A stretch of 50,365 nucleotides of DNA, taken from positions 1 through 50,365 of the forward strand of contig NZ_JAHHIU010000097.1 of the NCBI RefSeq assembly GCF_024539815.1, given 5' to 3'. The notes under the pieces are model-generated. The model was not told the DNA's origin, did no database searches, and was given only the letters and a program-made list of their open reading frames with translations. Both the position numbers and the translations under genes were made by a program. The DNA is from Streptomyces hayashii (lineage in GTDB: Bacteria; Actinomycetota; Actinomycetes; Streptomycetales; Streptomycetaceae). Shown piece after piece: positions 1 to 8,400 of the stretch. The number at the start of each line of letters is the position of its first letter. Position 1 is the stretch's first letter.

Positions 1-35
1 ATGATCCACCATCCGGTGATCTTTGAAGACGGACC

Positions 36-902
36 CTAGTGGACGGAGTGCTCGTCCAGGGGGAACGTTCCGCCGACGACGTCCTCCGCGAACGCCTTGG
101 CCGCGTTGCCCATGACCTCACGCAGGTTCGCGTACTGCTTGACGAACTTCGGCACCCGGCCGCCGGTCAGCCCGAGCATGTCGGTCCACACCAGCACCTG
201 CGCGTCGGTCTCCGGGCCGGCGCCGATGCCGACCGTCGGGATGTGCAGCACGCGCGTGACCTCGGCCGCCAGCTCCGCCGGCACCAGCTCCAGCACCACC
301 GCGAACGCGCCCGCGTCCTGCACGGCCTTGGCGTCCCGCAGCAGCTGGGCGGCGGCCTCCTCGCCGCGTCCCTGCACCCGGTAGCCCATCGAGTTCACGG
401 ACTGCGGGGTCAGGCCGATGTGCGCCATGACCGGGATGCCGGACTCCACCAGCAGCTCGATCTGCCGGTGCGAGCGCTCGCCGCCCTCCAGCTTGACGGC
501 CCCGACCCCGGCCTCCTTGACCAGGCGGGTCGCCGAGCGCAGCGCCTGCACCGGCCCCTCCTGGTAGGAGCCGAAGGGCAGGTCGCCGACGATCAGCGCG
601 CGGGAGGTGCCTCGTACGACCGCCGCCGACAGCATGGTCATCTCGTCGAGGGTGACGGGCACGGTCGTCTCGTACCCCAGGTGGCAGTTGCCCGCCGAGT
701 CGCCGACGAGCATCACGGGGATCCCGGCCTCGTCGAAGACGGACGCGGTCATCGCGTCGTACGCGGTGAGCATGGGCCACTTCTCGCCCCGCTCCTTGGC
801 GAGCGCGAGGTCGCGGACGGTGATACGGCGTGTGCCCTTGCCCCCGTACAGCGCCTTGCTGCCGTCGGTGGGCTTCGTCCGGGCAGCCGAGAACTGCGTC
901 AT
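36..902 (-). CDS. panB: 3-methyl-2-oxobutanoate hydroxymethyltransferase (ketopantoate synthesis)
   Basis: Transfers a hydroxymethyl group from 5,10-methylenetetrahydrofolate to 2-oxoisovalerate, the first committed step of pantothenate and CoA synthesis; cytosolic. The 288-residue product has the full family pattern: LTAYDAMTAS near the N-terminus, the metal-binding aspartates in LVGDSAGN and IVGDLPFGSY, the glutamate in VKLEGG, the catalytic glutamate in VLELVPAE, and the C-terminal TVGIGAGPETDAQVLV. The ATG at 902 is preferred because GAAGGAG lies 9 nt upstream; an in-frame start at 938 would add 12 residues without a ribosome binding site. It is transcribed away from the exporter that follows. 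No other pantothenate gene is in view. Identification is secure. Confidence 0.97.
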   Translation of the reverse strand: MTQFSAARTKPTDGSKALYGGKGTRRITVRDLALAKERGEKWPMLTAYDAMTASVFDEAGIPVMLVGDSAGNCHLGYETTVPVTLDEMTMLSAAVVRGTSRALIVGDLPFGSYQEGPVQALRSATRLVKEAGVGAVKLEGGERSHRQIELLVESGIPVMAHIGLTPQSVNSMGYRVQGRGEEAAAQLLRDAKAVQDAGAFAVVLELVPAELAAEVTRVLHIPTVGIGAGPETDAQVLVWTDMLGLTGGRVPKFVKQYANLREVMGNAAKAFAEDVVGGTFPLDEHSVH

Positions 903-1036
903 TGCAACGGCTCCTTCGTCATCTCGGGGCGCCCTCACGGCGTCCCCGGATCACCACCCATGGTGGCACCTCGTGCCGGTGAGGGCCAGAGCGCCCCCTG
1001 TGGGTAAAGCCTCAGTAAGAATCACGGCGACGGAAT

Positions 1037-1081
1037 CGATACGAGACGGTTCCGTATCGGAAGTGTTCTAGGCTCGACGTC
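1037..1081 (+). promoter_or_regulatory. Promoter and TetR-type operator of the exporter at 1082
   Basis: An inverted repeat has arms CGATACG (1037-1043) and CGTATCG (1053-1059) with a 9-nt spacer. A good -10 box, TAGGCT, lies at 1069-1074, which puts the transcript start at about 1081, directly before the ATG at 1082, so the mRNA is probably leaderless. The palindrome covers the -35/spacer region, where a repressor would block RNA polymerase. The TetR-family gene just downstream at 2755 is the obvious candidate repressor (inference). Confidence 0.6.
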
Positions 1082-2674
1082 ATGACTACTCCTGCCGCCC
1101 ACACCGCTCCGCGCATACCGGAAGCGGTGCACCGGCGTCGTTGGGCGATCCTCGGCGTCCTGATGCTGAGCCTGCTCATCGTGGTGCTCGACAACTCGAT
1201 CCTGAACGTCGCGATCAAGACGATCTCGACGCCCGCCCCGACGGGACTCGGGGCCACCCAGAGCGAGCTGGAGTGGGCGATCAACGCCTACACCCTCGTC
1301 TTCGCGGGACTGCTCTTCACCGCCGGGCTGCTCGGCGACCGCATCGGCCGCAAGAAGGTCCTGCTCGGGGGACTGGCGGTGTTCGGCATCGGCTCCGCGC
1401 TCGCCGCCGAGTCCGGCTCGCCCGCCCAGCTCATCGCCTTCCGCGCGCTGATGGCCCTCGGCGCGGCCTTCGTGATGCCCGCCACGCTCGCCGTCCTGAT
1501 GAACGTCTTCGACCGGGAGGAGCAGCCCAAGGCGATCGGCATCTGGGCCGGAGGCGTCGGACTCGCCATCGCCATAGGCCCCATCACCGGCGGACTGCTG
1601 CTCGGTCACTTCTGGTGGGGCTCGGTCTTCCTGATCAACGTGCCGATCGTGCTGCTCGCGTTCGGGCTGATGCTGTGGCTGGTGCCCGAGTCGCGCGACC
1701 CGAAGCCCGGCCGCGTCGACCTCGTCGGCGTCGTCCTGTCGGTGGTCGGTCTCGTCCTGCTCGTGTACGGCATCATCAAGGGCGGTGAACTGGCCGACTT
1801 CACGGACCCGACGGTGCTGGCGGCCATGGGGGGCGGCCTGGTCGTCCTGGCCGCGTTCGTGGTGTTCGAGAAGCGCAGCGACCACCCGTCCGTCGACATG
1901 GACTACTTCAAGAACAAGGTGTTCTCGGCCGCGATCTCCGTCATCGCGCTGGTCTTCTTCGCGCTGATGGGCGTGACCTTCTTCTCGGTCTTCTACACCC
2001 AGAGCGTGCGCGGTTACTCGCCGCTGCAGACCGGCCTGCTGCTGCTGCCGCTGGCCGCGGCCCAGCTGATCTTCGCGCCGCGCGCCCGGCTCGTCGTCGA
2101 CCGCATAGGGATCCGGGCGACGACCACGACGGCGATGCTCGTCCTCGCCGCGACGCTCGCCGCGTTCGCCGCCCTGGACGCCGACACCCCGATCTGGCTG
2201 CTGGAGATCGTCTTCTTCTTCATGGGCGCGGGAATGGCCCACATCATGACCCCGACCAGCGTCGTCATCATGCAGGCCCTGCCGCGTGAGAAGGCGGGCT
2301 CCGCGTCCGCGCTGAGCAACACCTTCCGCCAGCTCGGCGGCGCACTCGGCATCGCCGTCCTCGGCTCCGTGCTGTCGACGTCGTACCGCAACGGCATCGA
2401 GGGCCACCTCGGGACGCTGCCGGCGGGTCTGCGCGACACGGCGGGCGAGTCCATCGAGGCCACCCTCGGGGTCGCGGCCAAGCTCGGCGACCAGGGCCGG
2501 GCGCTGGTCGTGCCCGCTCACGACGCGTTCCTGCACGCCATGCACGTCACCGCCCTGTGCGGGGCCGGGGTGGCCGTGGTGGGCGCGATCGTGGTGGCCG
2601 TCTTCCTGCCGGGCCGGCCGAAGCCCGTTCAGGAGGGAGCGGACAAGGAGGAGTTGGCGCGGGCGAAGCCCTAG
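1082..2674 (+). CDS. MFS exporter, DHA2 (EmrB/QacA-like, 14-TM) family
   Basis: A 530-residue proton-driven drug/metabolite exporter of the cytoplasmic membrane. Visible features are LDNSILNVA in the first membrane helix (motif D1 of drug:H+ antiporters), GDRIGRKK (motif A, between TM2 and TM3), about fourteen hydrophobic segments, and a charged C-terminal tail. Its length suits the 14-TM subgroup. There is no convincing Shine-Dalgarno sequence, in keeping with the -10 box 7 nt upstream and a leaderless message. A TetR gene follows 80 nt downstream on the same strand, the common arrangement for a repressor-controlled efflux pump. The substrate cannot be read from sequence. Confidence 0.9.
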   Translation: MTTPAAHTAPRIPEAVHRRRWAILGVLMLSLLIVVLDNSILNVAIKTISTPAPTGLGATQSELEWAINAYTLVFAGLLFTAGLLGDRIGRKKVLLGGLAVFGIGSALAAESGSPAQLIAFRALMALGAAFVMPATLAVLMNVFDREEQPKAIGIWAGGVGLAIAIGPITGGLLLGHFWWGSVFLINVPIVLLAFGLMLWLVPESRDPKPGRVDLVGVVLSVVGLVLLVYGIIKGGELADFTDPTVLAAMGGGLVVLAAFVVFEKRSDHPSVDMDYFKNKVFSAAISVIALVFFALMGVTFFSVFYTQSVRGYSPLQTGLLLLPLAAAQLIFAPRARLVVDRIGIRATTTTAMLVLAATLAAFAALDADTPIWLLEIVFFFMGAGMAHIMTPTSVVIMQALPREKAGSASALSNTFRQLGGALGIAVLGSVLSTSYRNGIEGHLGTLPAGLRDTAGESIEATLGVAAKLGDQGRALVVPAHDAFLHAMHVTALCGAGVAVVGAIVVAVFLPGRPKPVQEGADKEELARAKP

Positions 2675-2754
2675 CGGAGGGGGGCGGGGCGGCCGGGAGT
2701 CGCCGTTCCGCCCGCCTGCCGGGCGACAATTCTCCCAGCGCGACGAAAGGAACA

Positions 2755-3387
2755 ATGGACGTGAGCCCCGCCGACAGCACAGCCGCGGAGCAGCCGGTCC
2801 GGGGCCGGCCCCGGAGCGAGGCCGTGGAACGGGCCATCATCGAGGGCGTGATGAAGCTGCTGGAGGAGGGCGTGTCGCTCGCCGAGATCTCCATCGAGCG
2901 CATCGCCCGCACCGCAGGCGTCGGCAAGGCGGCCATCTACCGCCGCTGGAGCGGCAAGGAAGAACTCTTCGTCGACGTCCTGCGCACGTCCGAGCCCGAC
3001 GACCTGGAGCTCCCCGGCACCTCGATGCGCGACGACCTGATCGTGCTGCTGGAGTCGCTGCGCCGGCGAGGCCTCGTCAACCGTTCCTCGGCCATCCTGC
3101 ACAACGTGCAGGCCCAGATGAAGAGCAGCCCGAAGATCTGGGCGGCCTACCACAACACGGTCATAGCTCCCCGGCGCAGGCTGGGGATCGAAGTCCTGCG
3201 CCGGGGACAGCGCAACGGCGAACTGCGTCTCGACGTGGACCTCGATCTCGTGAACGACCTGGTCGTCGGACCGATGCTGGTCCGCGCCGTCCTGCGGCCC
3301 GACGCCGACCTGCCCGAGAACCTGCCCGAGCGCATCGTCGACACGCTGCTGGCCGGGCTACGCCCCGTCAGCACCCCCGTCCCGTAA
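2755..3387 (+). CDS. TetR/AcrR-family regulator, probable repressor of the upstream exporter
   Basis: About 210 residues. The N-terminal helix-turn-helix is clear (residues about 25-65: ISIERIARTAGVGKAAIYRRW, then GKEELF), followed by a helical ligand-binding domain resembling the TetR_C_11-type C-terminus (RRRLGIEVLRRGQRNGELR). It lies 80 nt after the DHA2 exporter on the same strand and is probably cotranscribed. Start choice is uncertain: the ATG at 2755 has AAAGG only 4 nt upstream, while the in-frame GTG at 2761 has the better-spaced AGGA (9 nt) and would shorten the protein by two residues. The likely operator is the palindrome at 1037-1059. The ligand is unknown. Confidence 0.9.
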   Translation: MDVSPADSTAAEQPVRGRPRSEAVERAIIEGVMKLLEEGVSLAEISIERIARTAGVGKAAIYRRWSGKEELFVDVLRTSEPDDLELPGTSMRDDLIVLLESLRRRGLVNRSSAILHNVQAQMKSSPKIWAAYHNTVIAPRRRLGIEVLRRGQRNGELRLDVDLDLVNDLVVGPMLVRAVLRPDADLPENLPERIVDTLLAGLRPVSTPVP

Positions 3388-3569
3388 CGCGAATGTGCGT
3401 GTTGCGTCACAGACCGGGCCATGCGTCCCGGGGCCGGAACCCGTGAGGGCGGCCCGTTCGTCCTCTTGCCCGTACGGCCGTCACAAGACGGCGAGAACGA
3501 AGCCGATCATCGCCTAGGGTCGTACCCGGGGGGACGTACGGTGTGCACGGCAGGCAGTGAGGCGACGGT

Positions 3570-4631
3570 ATGGCGCAGCAGGCGTACATGACGGAGACGG
3601 ACGGCAACGGAGGCTCGGGACACGAGCCTCGGGGAGTCCGGCTCCGGCGCCTGATCGGACGCTTCGTCGGACGGCTGTCGACGGGCTGGCGCGGCGATCC
3701 GCGCATCTGGCGGCGCGGTCTGGTCCTCGCCGGCGTGGCGCTGGCGCTCGCCCTGGTGATGCTGCTGCACTCGCGCATCCCCAACCGCTTCGGCAACCTC
3801 GGCAGTCTCACGGAGACGTTCCTGCCCTGGATCGGCGTCCTCGTCCCGGTGCTGCTGGTGCTCGCGCTGGTGCGCAGGTCGGCGACCGCGCTGATCGCCG
3901 TCGTCCTCCCGGCCGTGGTCTGGGTGAATCTCTTCGGCGGGCTGCTCGTCGACCGCACCGGCAGCGGCGGCGACCTGTCCGTCGCCACCCACAACGTCAA
4001 CGCCGACAACCCGGATCCGGCCGGCACCGCCCGGGACGTCGCCGCGTCGGAGGCGGACGTGGTGGCGCTGGAGGAACTGACCGCCACGGCGGTGCCGGTG
4101 TACGAGAAGGCGCTGGCGGCGACGTATCCGTACCACTCGGTGCAGGGCACGGTCGGTCTGTGGAGCAAGTACCCGCTGAGCGCCGTGAAGCCCGTCGACA
4201 TCAAGCTGGGGTGGACGCGCGCGATGCGGGCGACCGTCGCGACGCCGCAGGGCGAGGTCGCCGTCTACGTGGCCCATCTGCCCTCGGTGCGGGTGAAGCT
4301 GCGGGCCGGTTTCACGGCCCGGCAGCGCGACACGAGCGCGGACGCGCTGGGCGAGGCGATCGCCGACGAGAAGCTGACCCGGGTGATCCTGCTGGGCGAC
4401 CTCAACGGCACCATGAACGACCGTTCGCTCAACGCCGTGACCTCGCAGATGCGCTCCACGCAGGGCGCGGCGGGCAGCGGCTTCGGGTTCAGCTGGCCGG
4501 CGTCGTTCCCGATGGCCCGGATCGACCAGATCATGGTCAAGGGCGTGGACCCGGTCACTTCCTGGACGCTGCCGCAGACGGCGAGCGACCATCTGCCGGT
4601 GGCGGCGCGTGTGAAGGTCACCACACCGTAA
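3570..4631 (+). CDS. Membrane-anchored endonuclease/exonuclease/phosphatase-fold protein
   Basis: A 353-residue protein with a basic cytosolic N-terminus, three membrane segments (about residues 51-67, 84-101 and 106-127) and a C-terminal EEP-fold domain (about 135-353), probably outside the membrane. The EEP signature is complete: THNVNADN, EEL near residue 169, the histidine in VAHLPS, GDLNGTMND, and the terminal SDHLPVA. The fold covers DNases, sphingomyelinases and inositol-phosphate phosphatases. The membrane anchor favours a phospho-diester or phosphomonoester substrate at the envelope, but the substrate is not predictable. The ATG at 3570 has GTGAGG upstream; an ATG at 3588 is a weaker alternative. 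A TAGGGT -10-like box at 3515-3520 is a possible promoter. Confidence 0.85.
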   Translation: MAQQAYMTETDGNGGSGHEPRGVRLRRLIGRFVGRLSTGWRGDPRIWRRGLVLAGVALALALVMLLHSRIPNRFGNLGSLTETFLPWIGVLVPVLLVLALVRRSATALIAVVLPAVVWVNLFGGLLVDRTGSGGDLSVATHNVNADNPDPAGTARDVAASEADVVALEELTATAVPVYEKALAATYPYHSVQGTVGLWSKYPLSAVKPVDIKLGWTRAMRATVATPQGEVAVYVAHLPSVRVKLRAGFTARQRDTSADALGEAIADEKLTRVILLGDLNGTMNDRSLNAVTSQMRSTQGAAGSGFGFSWPASFPMARIDQIMVKGVDPVTSWTLPQTASDHLPVAARVKVTTP

Positions 4632-4686
4632 CCGGGGCGTCGCCCGCCGGAATACCGGGCCGGGGAGACTTTGTTCCGTACTTGAA

Positions 4687-4703
4687 CATACGAAACGTAT
4701 GAT
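4687..4703 (+). promoter_or_regulatory. Perfect palindromic operator at the promoter of the 12-TM exporter
   Basis: CATACG (4687-4692), AAA, CGTATG (4696-4701) form a perfect inverted repeat. It overlaps a -10-like TATGAT at 4698-4703, 37 nt before the start codon at 4740. A TTGAAC lies just upstream (4682-4687) but is too close to pair with this -10. The position fits a repressor operator. No regulator gene is next to the exporter, so the DNA-binding protein must be encoded elsewhere (inference). Confidence 0.5.
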
Positions 4704-4739
4704 GGACGGAATCCGCTCTCTCTGAAAGGCAAGTTCTTC

Positions 4740-5963
4740 ATGCCCCTGGCCCTGCTCGCCCTGGCCGTGGGTGCCTTCGGCATCGGCACCACCGAGTTCG
4801 TGATGATGGGCCTGCTGCCCGAGGTCGCTGACGACCTGCACATCTCGATCCCGGCGGCCGGACACCTCGTCTCCGCGTACGCGCTGGGCGTCGTCATCGG
4901 TGCGCCGCTGCTGGCCGCGGCGACGGCGCGGATGTCCCGCCGCACGGTCCTGATGTCCCTGATGGCCCTCTTCGTCACGGGCAACGCGCTCTCGGCGCTC
5001 GCCCCGGACGACGGCTGGCTGCTGGCCGCGCGCTTCCTCAGCGGCCTGCCGCACGGCGCCTTCTTCGGCGTGGGCGCGGTGGTCGCGACCAACCTGGTCG
5101 CGCCGGAGCGCAAGGCCCGCTCGGTGTCGCTGATGTTCCTCGGCCTGACGGTCGCCAACGTCGCCGGCGTCCCCGTCGCCACCCTCGTGGGCCAGCACCT
5201 CGGCTGGCGTGCGACCTTCCTCGGCGTCAGCGCCATCGGCCTCGTCGCCATCACGGCCCTGGCCCTGCTCATCCCGCGCGACCACGCCCAGGCGCCCGCC
5301 GTCGGCCTGCGCCGGGAGCTCGCCGCGCTGCGCTCGCTGCCCGTCTGGCTGGCGCTCGGCACCACCGTGGCCGGCTTCGGCGCGCTGTTCTCCGCGTACA
5401 GCTACATCACGCCGATGCTGACGGACTCCGCCGGGTTCGCCGACTCCAGCGTGACGCTGCTGCTGGCGCTGTTCGGCGTCGGCGCGACCGCCGGCAACCT
5501 GCTGGGCGGCCGCCTCGCCGACCGCGCGATGCGTCCGACCCTGTTCGCCGGACTCACCTCGCTGGTCCTGGTCCTGGCGCTCTTCCCGCTGCTGATGACG
5601 ACGGCGTGGGGCGGGGCGCTGGCCGTGGTCCTGCTCGGCGTGGCGGCGTTCGTGACGGGGTCGCCGCTGAACCTGATGGTGATGGAGAAGGCGGCCGACG
5701 GACCCTCCCTCGCCTCCTCCGCCAACCAGGCGGCCTTCAACATGGCCAACGCCGGCGGCGCCTGGCTCGGCGGCCTGGCCCTCACGGCCGGCTTCGGCGT
5801 CACCTCGCCCGCGCTGGCCGGCGCGGTCCTGGCCGCCCTCGGCCTGCTCGTCGCGGGCGTCGCGTATGCCGTGGACGCCCGCCGCACCCAGCGGCCCGCC
5901 ACCCGCGACCGGATCGTCGCCACCCACCGTCCCCGCCCGGCGACGGCGGAAGCCCACCACTGA
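4740..5963 (+). CDS. MFS exporter, DHA1 (12-TM, AraJ/YdhP-like) family
   Basis: A 407-residue major facilitator protein with about twelve hydrophobic segments. It begins almost directly in TM1 (AVGAFGIGTTEFVMMGLLPEVA, the typical start of the AraJ/YdhP/chloramphenicol-resistance-type DHA1 group). Motif A-like TARMSRRTVL lies between TM2 and TM3, and motif C-like AGVPVATLVGQHLGWRATF in TM5. Likely drug or sugar efflux; substrate unknown. The ATG at 4740 follows AAAGG about 10 nt upstream. A strong hairpin follows the stop codon immediately, so it is probably monocistronic. Confidence 0.88.
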   Translation: MPLALLALAVGAFGIGTTEFVMMGLLPEVADDLHISIPAAGHLVSAYALGVVIGAPLLAAATARMSRRTVLMSLMALFVTGNALSALAPDDGWLLAARFLSGLPHGAFFGVGAVVATNLVAPERKARSVSLMFLGLTVANVAGVPVATLVGQHLGWRATFLGVSAIGLVAITALALLIPRDHAQAPAVGLRRELAALRSLPVWLALGTTVAGFGALFSAYSYITPMLTDSAGFADSSVTLLLALFGVGATAGNLLGGRLADRAMRPTLFAGLTSLVLVLALFPLLMTTAWGGALAVVLLGVAAFVTGSPLNLMVMEKAADGPSLASSANQAAFNMANAGGAWLGGLALTAGFGVTSPALAGAVLAALGLLVAGVAYAVDARRTQRPATRDRIVATHRPRPATAEAHH

Positions 5964-5967
5964 ACGG

Positions 5968-5996
5968 CAGGCCCGGCCCCTCGGAGGCCGGGCCTG
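5968..5996 (+). terminator. Hairpin terminator after the DHA1 exporter
   Basis: An 11-bp GC-rich stem, CAGGCCCGGCC (5968-5978) with GGCCGGGCCTG (5986-5996), has a 7-nt loop and starts 5 nt after the stop codon. There is no U tract, as is usual in Streptomyces. It probably also serves the convergent nadE. The rest of the 5997-6225 gap shows nothing recognisable. Confidence 0.75.
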
Positions 5997-6225
5997 TCCG
6001 GTGCCTGCCGGGTGGGGTGTGCGCGAGGGGACGGGCCGTAACCCCGGCTTTCAGCGGCGCGGGGAACTGCGCGACCGGCCATAGCGAGCCCGCACGCTCC
6101 CACGGGCCCGCCGGCCCGTGCCTTCGCGCCGGCCCGTGCCTTCCACCGGCCCCCGGTCTGCCGGGCACCGGGTGACGGCCCATCGATATCACCCACCGCA
6201 CCGGCGCACCGGGCGGCAGCCCCGC

Positions 6226-8265
6226 TCACTCGTCGAAGCGCGCGAGATCCCGCAGCCAAGCCGCCGCCGAACTGTCCGAGGGCGCCCGCCAGTCACCTCG
6301 CGGCGACAGCGAACCCCCCGCCGACACCTTCGGCCCGTTGGGCATCGCCGACCGCTTGAACTGCGCGAACGCGAAGAAGCGACGGCAGAAGACCTCCAGC
6401 CAGCGCCGGATCTCGGCCTGGTCGTAGGCCACCCGCTTCGCGTCGGGGAAGCCCGGCGGCCAGTCGCCGGCGTCCGCGTCGTGCCAGGCGTGCCAGGCCA
6501 GGAAGGCGATCTTCGACGGCCGGAAGCCGTAGCGCAGCACATGGAAGAGCGTGAAGTCGTGCAGCGCGTACGGGCCGATCCTCGACTCGGTGGACTGCAT
6601 CTCCTCGCCCGGCACGAGCTCCGGGCTGATCTCGGTGTCGAGGATCGCGGCGAGCGTCCTGCCGGTCTCCTCGTCGAACTGACCGCTGCTGACGACCCAG
6701 CGGATCAGATGCTGCATCAGCGTCTTCGGCACGCCCGAGTTGACGTTGTAGTGACTCATCTGGTCGCCCACGCCGTACGTCGACCAGCCGAGCGCCAGCT
6801 CCGACAGGTCGCCGGTGCCCAGCACGATGCCGCCTCGCTGGTTGGCCAGCCGGAACAGGTAGTCGGTGCGCAGCCCGGCCTGCACGTTCTCGAAGGTGAC
6901 GTCGTACACCGGCTCGCCGGAGGCGAACGGGTGGTCCATCTCCCGCAGCATCAGCCGCGCGGTGGGCGTGATGTCCAGCTCGGCCGCGGTGACGCCGAGC
7001 GAGTTCATCAGCTTGTGGGCGTTGTCCTTGGTGTGGTCGCTGGTGGCGAAGCCGGGCAGGGTCCAGGCCAGGATGTCGCTGCGCGGGCGGCCCGCGCGGT
7101 CCATCGCGCGGGCGGCGACGATCAGCGCGTGCGTGGAGTCCAGTCCGCCGGACACCCCGATGACCACCTTGGGGCCGCCGATCGCCGCAAGGCGCTGCTG
7201 GAGGCCCTCGACCTGGATGTTGTACGCCTCGTAGCAGTCCTGGGCGAGACGGTCGGCGTCGGCCGGCACGAACGGGAAGCGCTCCAGACGGCGGCGCAGC
7301 CCCAGGTCGGCCGACGGCGGATCGAGCGCGAACTCGACCGTGCGGAAGTCGTCGGTGCGCGCGCGGTGCGTACGGCGGTTGTCGTCGAAGGTCCCCATCC
7401 GCTGCCGCTCCTGCCGCAGCAGGTCGAGGTCGACGTCGGCGACCGCGTACTCGTCGCCGAGCGGGAACCGTTCGGTCTCCGCCAGCAGCACGCCGTTCTC
7501 GTAGACCATGGCCTGGCCGTCCCAGGACAGGTCGGTCGTCGACTCGCCCAGTCCGGCCGCCGCGTACACGTACGCCGCCAGACAGCGGGAAGAGGCCGAA
7601 CGGCACAGCAGCTTGCGGTCCTCGGCCCGTCCGACCGTGATCGGGCTGCCCGACAGGTTGACGAGGACGGTCGCGCCGGCGAGGGCCGCCTCCGCGCTGG
7701 GCGGCACCGGCACCCACATGTCCTCGCAGATCTCCGCGTGCAGCACCAGACCGGGGACGTCCCGCGCGGTGAACAGCAGGTCGACGCCGAACGGCACGGC
7801 CTCGCCGCCGACACGGACGGACCCGCCGCGCTCGTCGGCGCCGTCGCCGATCTGCCGGCGCTCGTAGAACTCCCGGTAGTTCGGGGGGTACGACTTCGGC
7901 ACGACGCCGAGGACACGGCCCCGGTGCACGATCACCGCGCAGTTGTAGACCCGGTTGCGGTGACGCAGCGGGGCGCCCACGACGAGGACCGGCAGCAGGC
8001 CGGCCGACCCGGCCACCACGGCCTGGAGCGCCGTCTCGACCTCGTCGAGCAGCGCGTCCTGGAGCAGCAGGTCCTCGATGGAGTACCCGCACAGCACCAT
8101 CTCCGGGAAAACGGCGACGGCCACCCCCTCCTCCGCGCACCGGCGCGCGTGGCGCAGGACCGCTTCGGCGTTGGCCGGCGGGTCGGCGATGACGGTGTGA
8201 CCCGTACATGCGGCGACCCGCGCGAAACCGTGCTGATAAAGGGACCGGAAGTTCGACTCAGGCAC
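6226..8265 (-). CDS. nadE: Glutamine-dependent NAD+ synthetase
   Basis: Makes NAD+ from deamido-NAD+, ATP and glutamine. The 679-residue protein has the two-domain layout of the mycobacterial enzyme, which is also about 679 residues. The N-terminal nitrilase-type glutaminase has catalytic Glu55 (FPEMVL), Lys124 (VPKSYP) and Cys180 (EICEDMW). The C-terminal synthetase has the ATP PP-loop SGGLDS at residues 372-377, and the family sequences STYGVGDQMSHYN and KRSAMPNGPK. The start is GTG at 8265. No Shine-Dalgarno is seen; instead TACACT (8277-8272 on the minus strand) ends 6 nt before the GTG, suggesting a leaderless mRNA, although no clear -35 box accompanies it. Monocistronic. Confidence 0.97.
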   Translation of the reverse strand: MPESNFRSLYQHGFARVAACTGHTVIADPPANAEAVLRHARRCAEEGVAVAVFPEMVLCGYSIEDLLLQDALLDEVETALQAVVAGSAGLLPVLVVGAPLRHRNRVYNCAVIVHRGRVLGVVPKSYPPNYREFYERRQIGDGADERGGSVRVGGEAVPFGVDLLFTARDVPGLVLHAEICEDMWVPVPPSAEAALAGATVLVNLSGSPITVGRAEDRKLLCRSASSRCLAAYVYAAAGLGESTTDLSWDGQAMVYENGVLLAETERFPLGDEYAVADVDLDLLRQERQRMGTFDDNRRTHRARTDDFRTVEFALDPPSADLGLRRRLERFPFVPADADRLAQDCYEAYNIQVEGLQQRLAAIGGPKVVIGVSGGLDSTHALIVAARAMDRAGRPRSDILAWTLPGFATSDHTKDNAHKLMNSLGVTAAELDITPTARLMLREMDHPFASGEPVYDVTFENVQAGLRTDYLFRLANQRGGIVLGTGDLSELALGWSTYGVGDQMSHYNVNSGVPKTLMQHLIRWVVSSGQFDEETGRTLAAILDTEISPELVPGEEMQSTESRIGPYALHDFTLFHVLRYGFRPSKIAFLAWHAWHDADAGDWPPGFPDAKRVAYDQAEIRRWLEVFCRRFFAFAQFKRSAMPNGPKVSAGGSLSPRGDWRAPSDSSAAAWLRDLARFDE

Positions 8266-8345
8266 GGGCCCAGTGTAATCGTCAGAGCGACGCGATAGGG
8301 GGCGCGGGGGTGCGCGCCGTCCCGTGTGCCGTCCCCACGCGCGAC

Positions 8346-8379
8346 GAAGGGGCGCGGGTGACCTACCCCGCGCCCCTTC
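8346..8379 (-). terminator. Hairpin terminator after the S53 protease
   Basis: A perfect 13-bp stem, GAAGGGGCGCGGG (8346-8358) with CCCGCGCCCCTTC (8367-8379), has an 8-nt loop and lies 21 nt beyond the stop codon of the minus-strand protease. Confidence 0.8.
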
Positions 8380-8400
8380 AAGGCGCCTGCCTGCTGCGCC

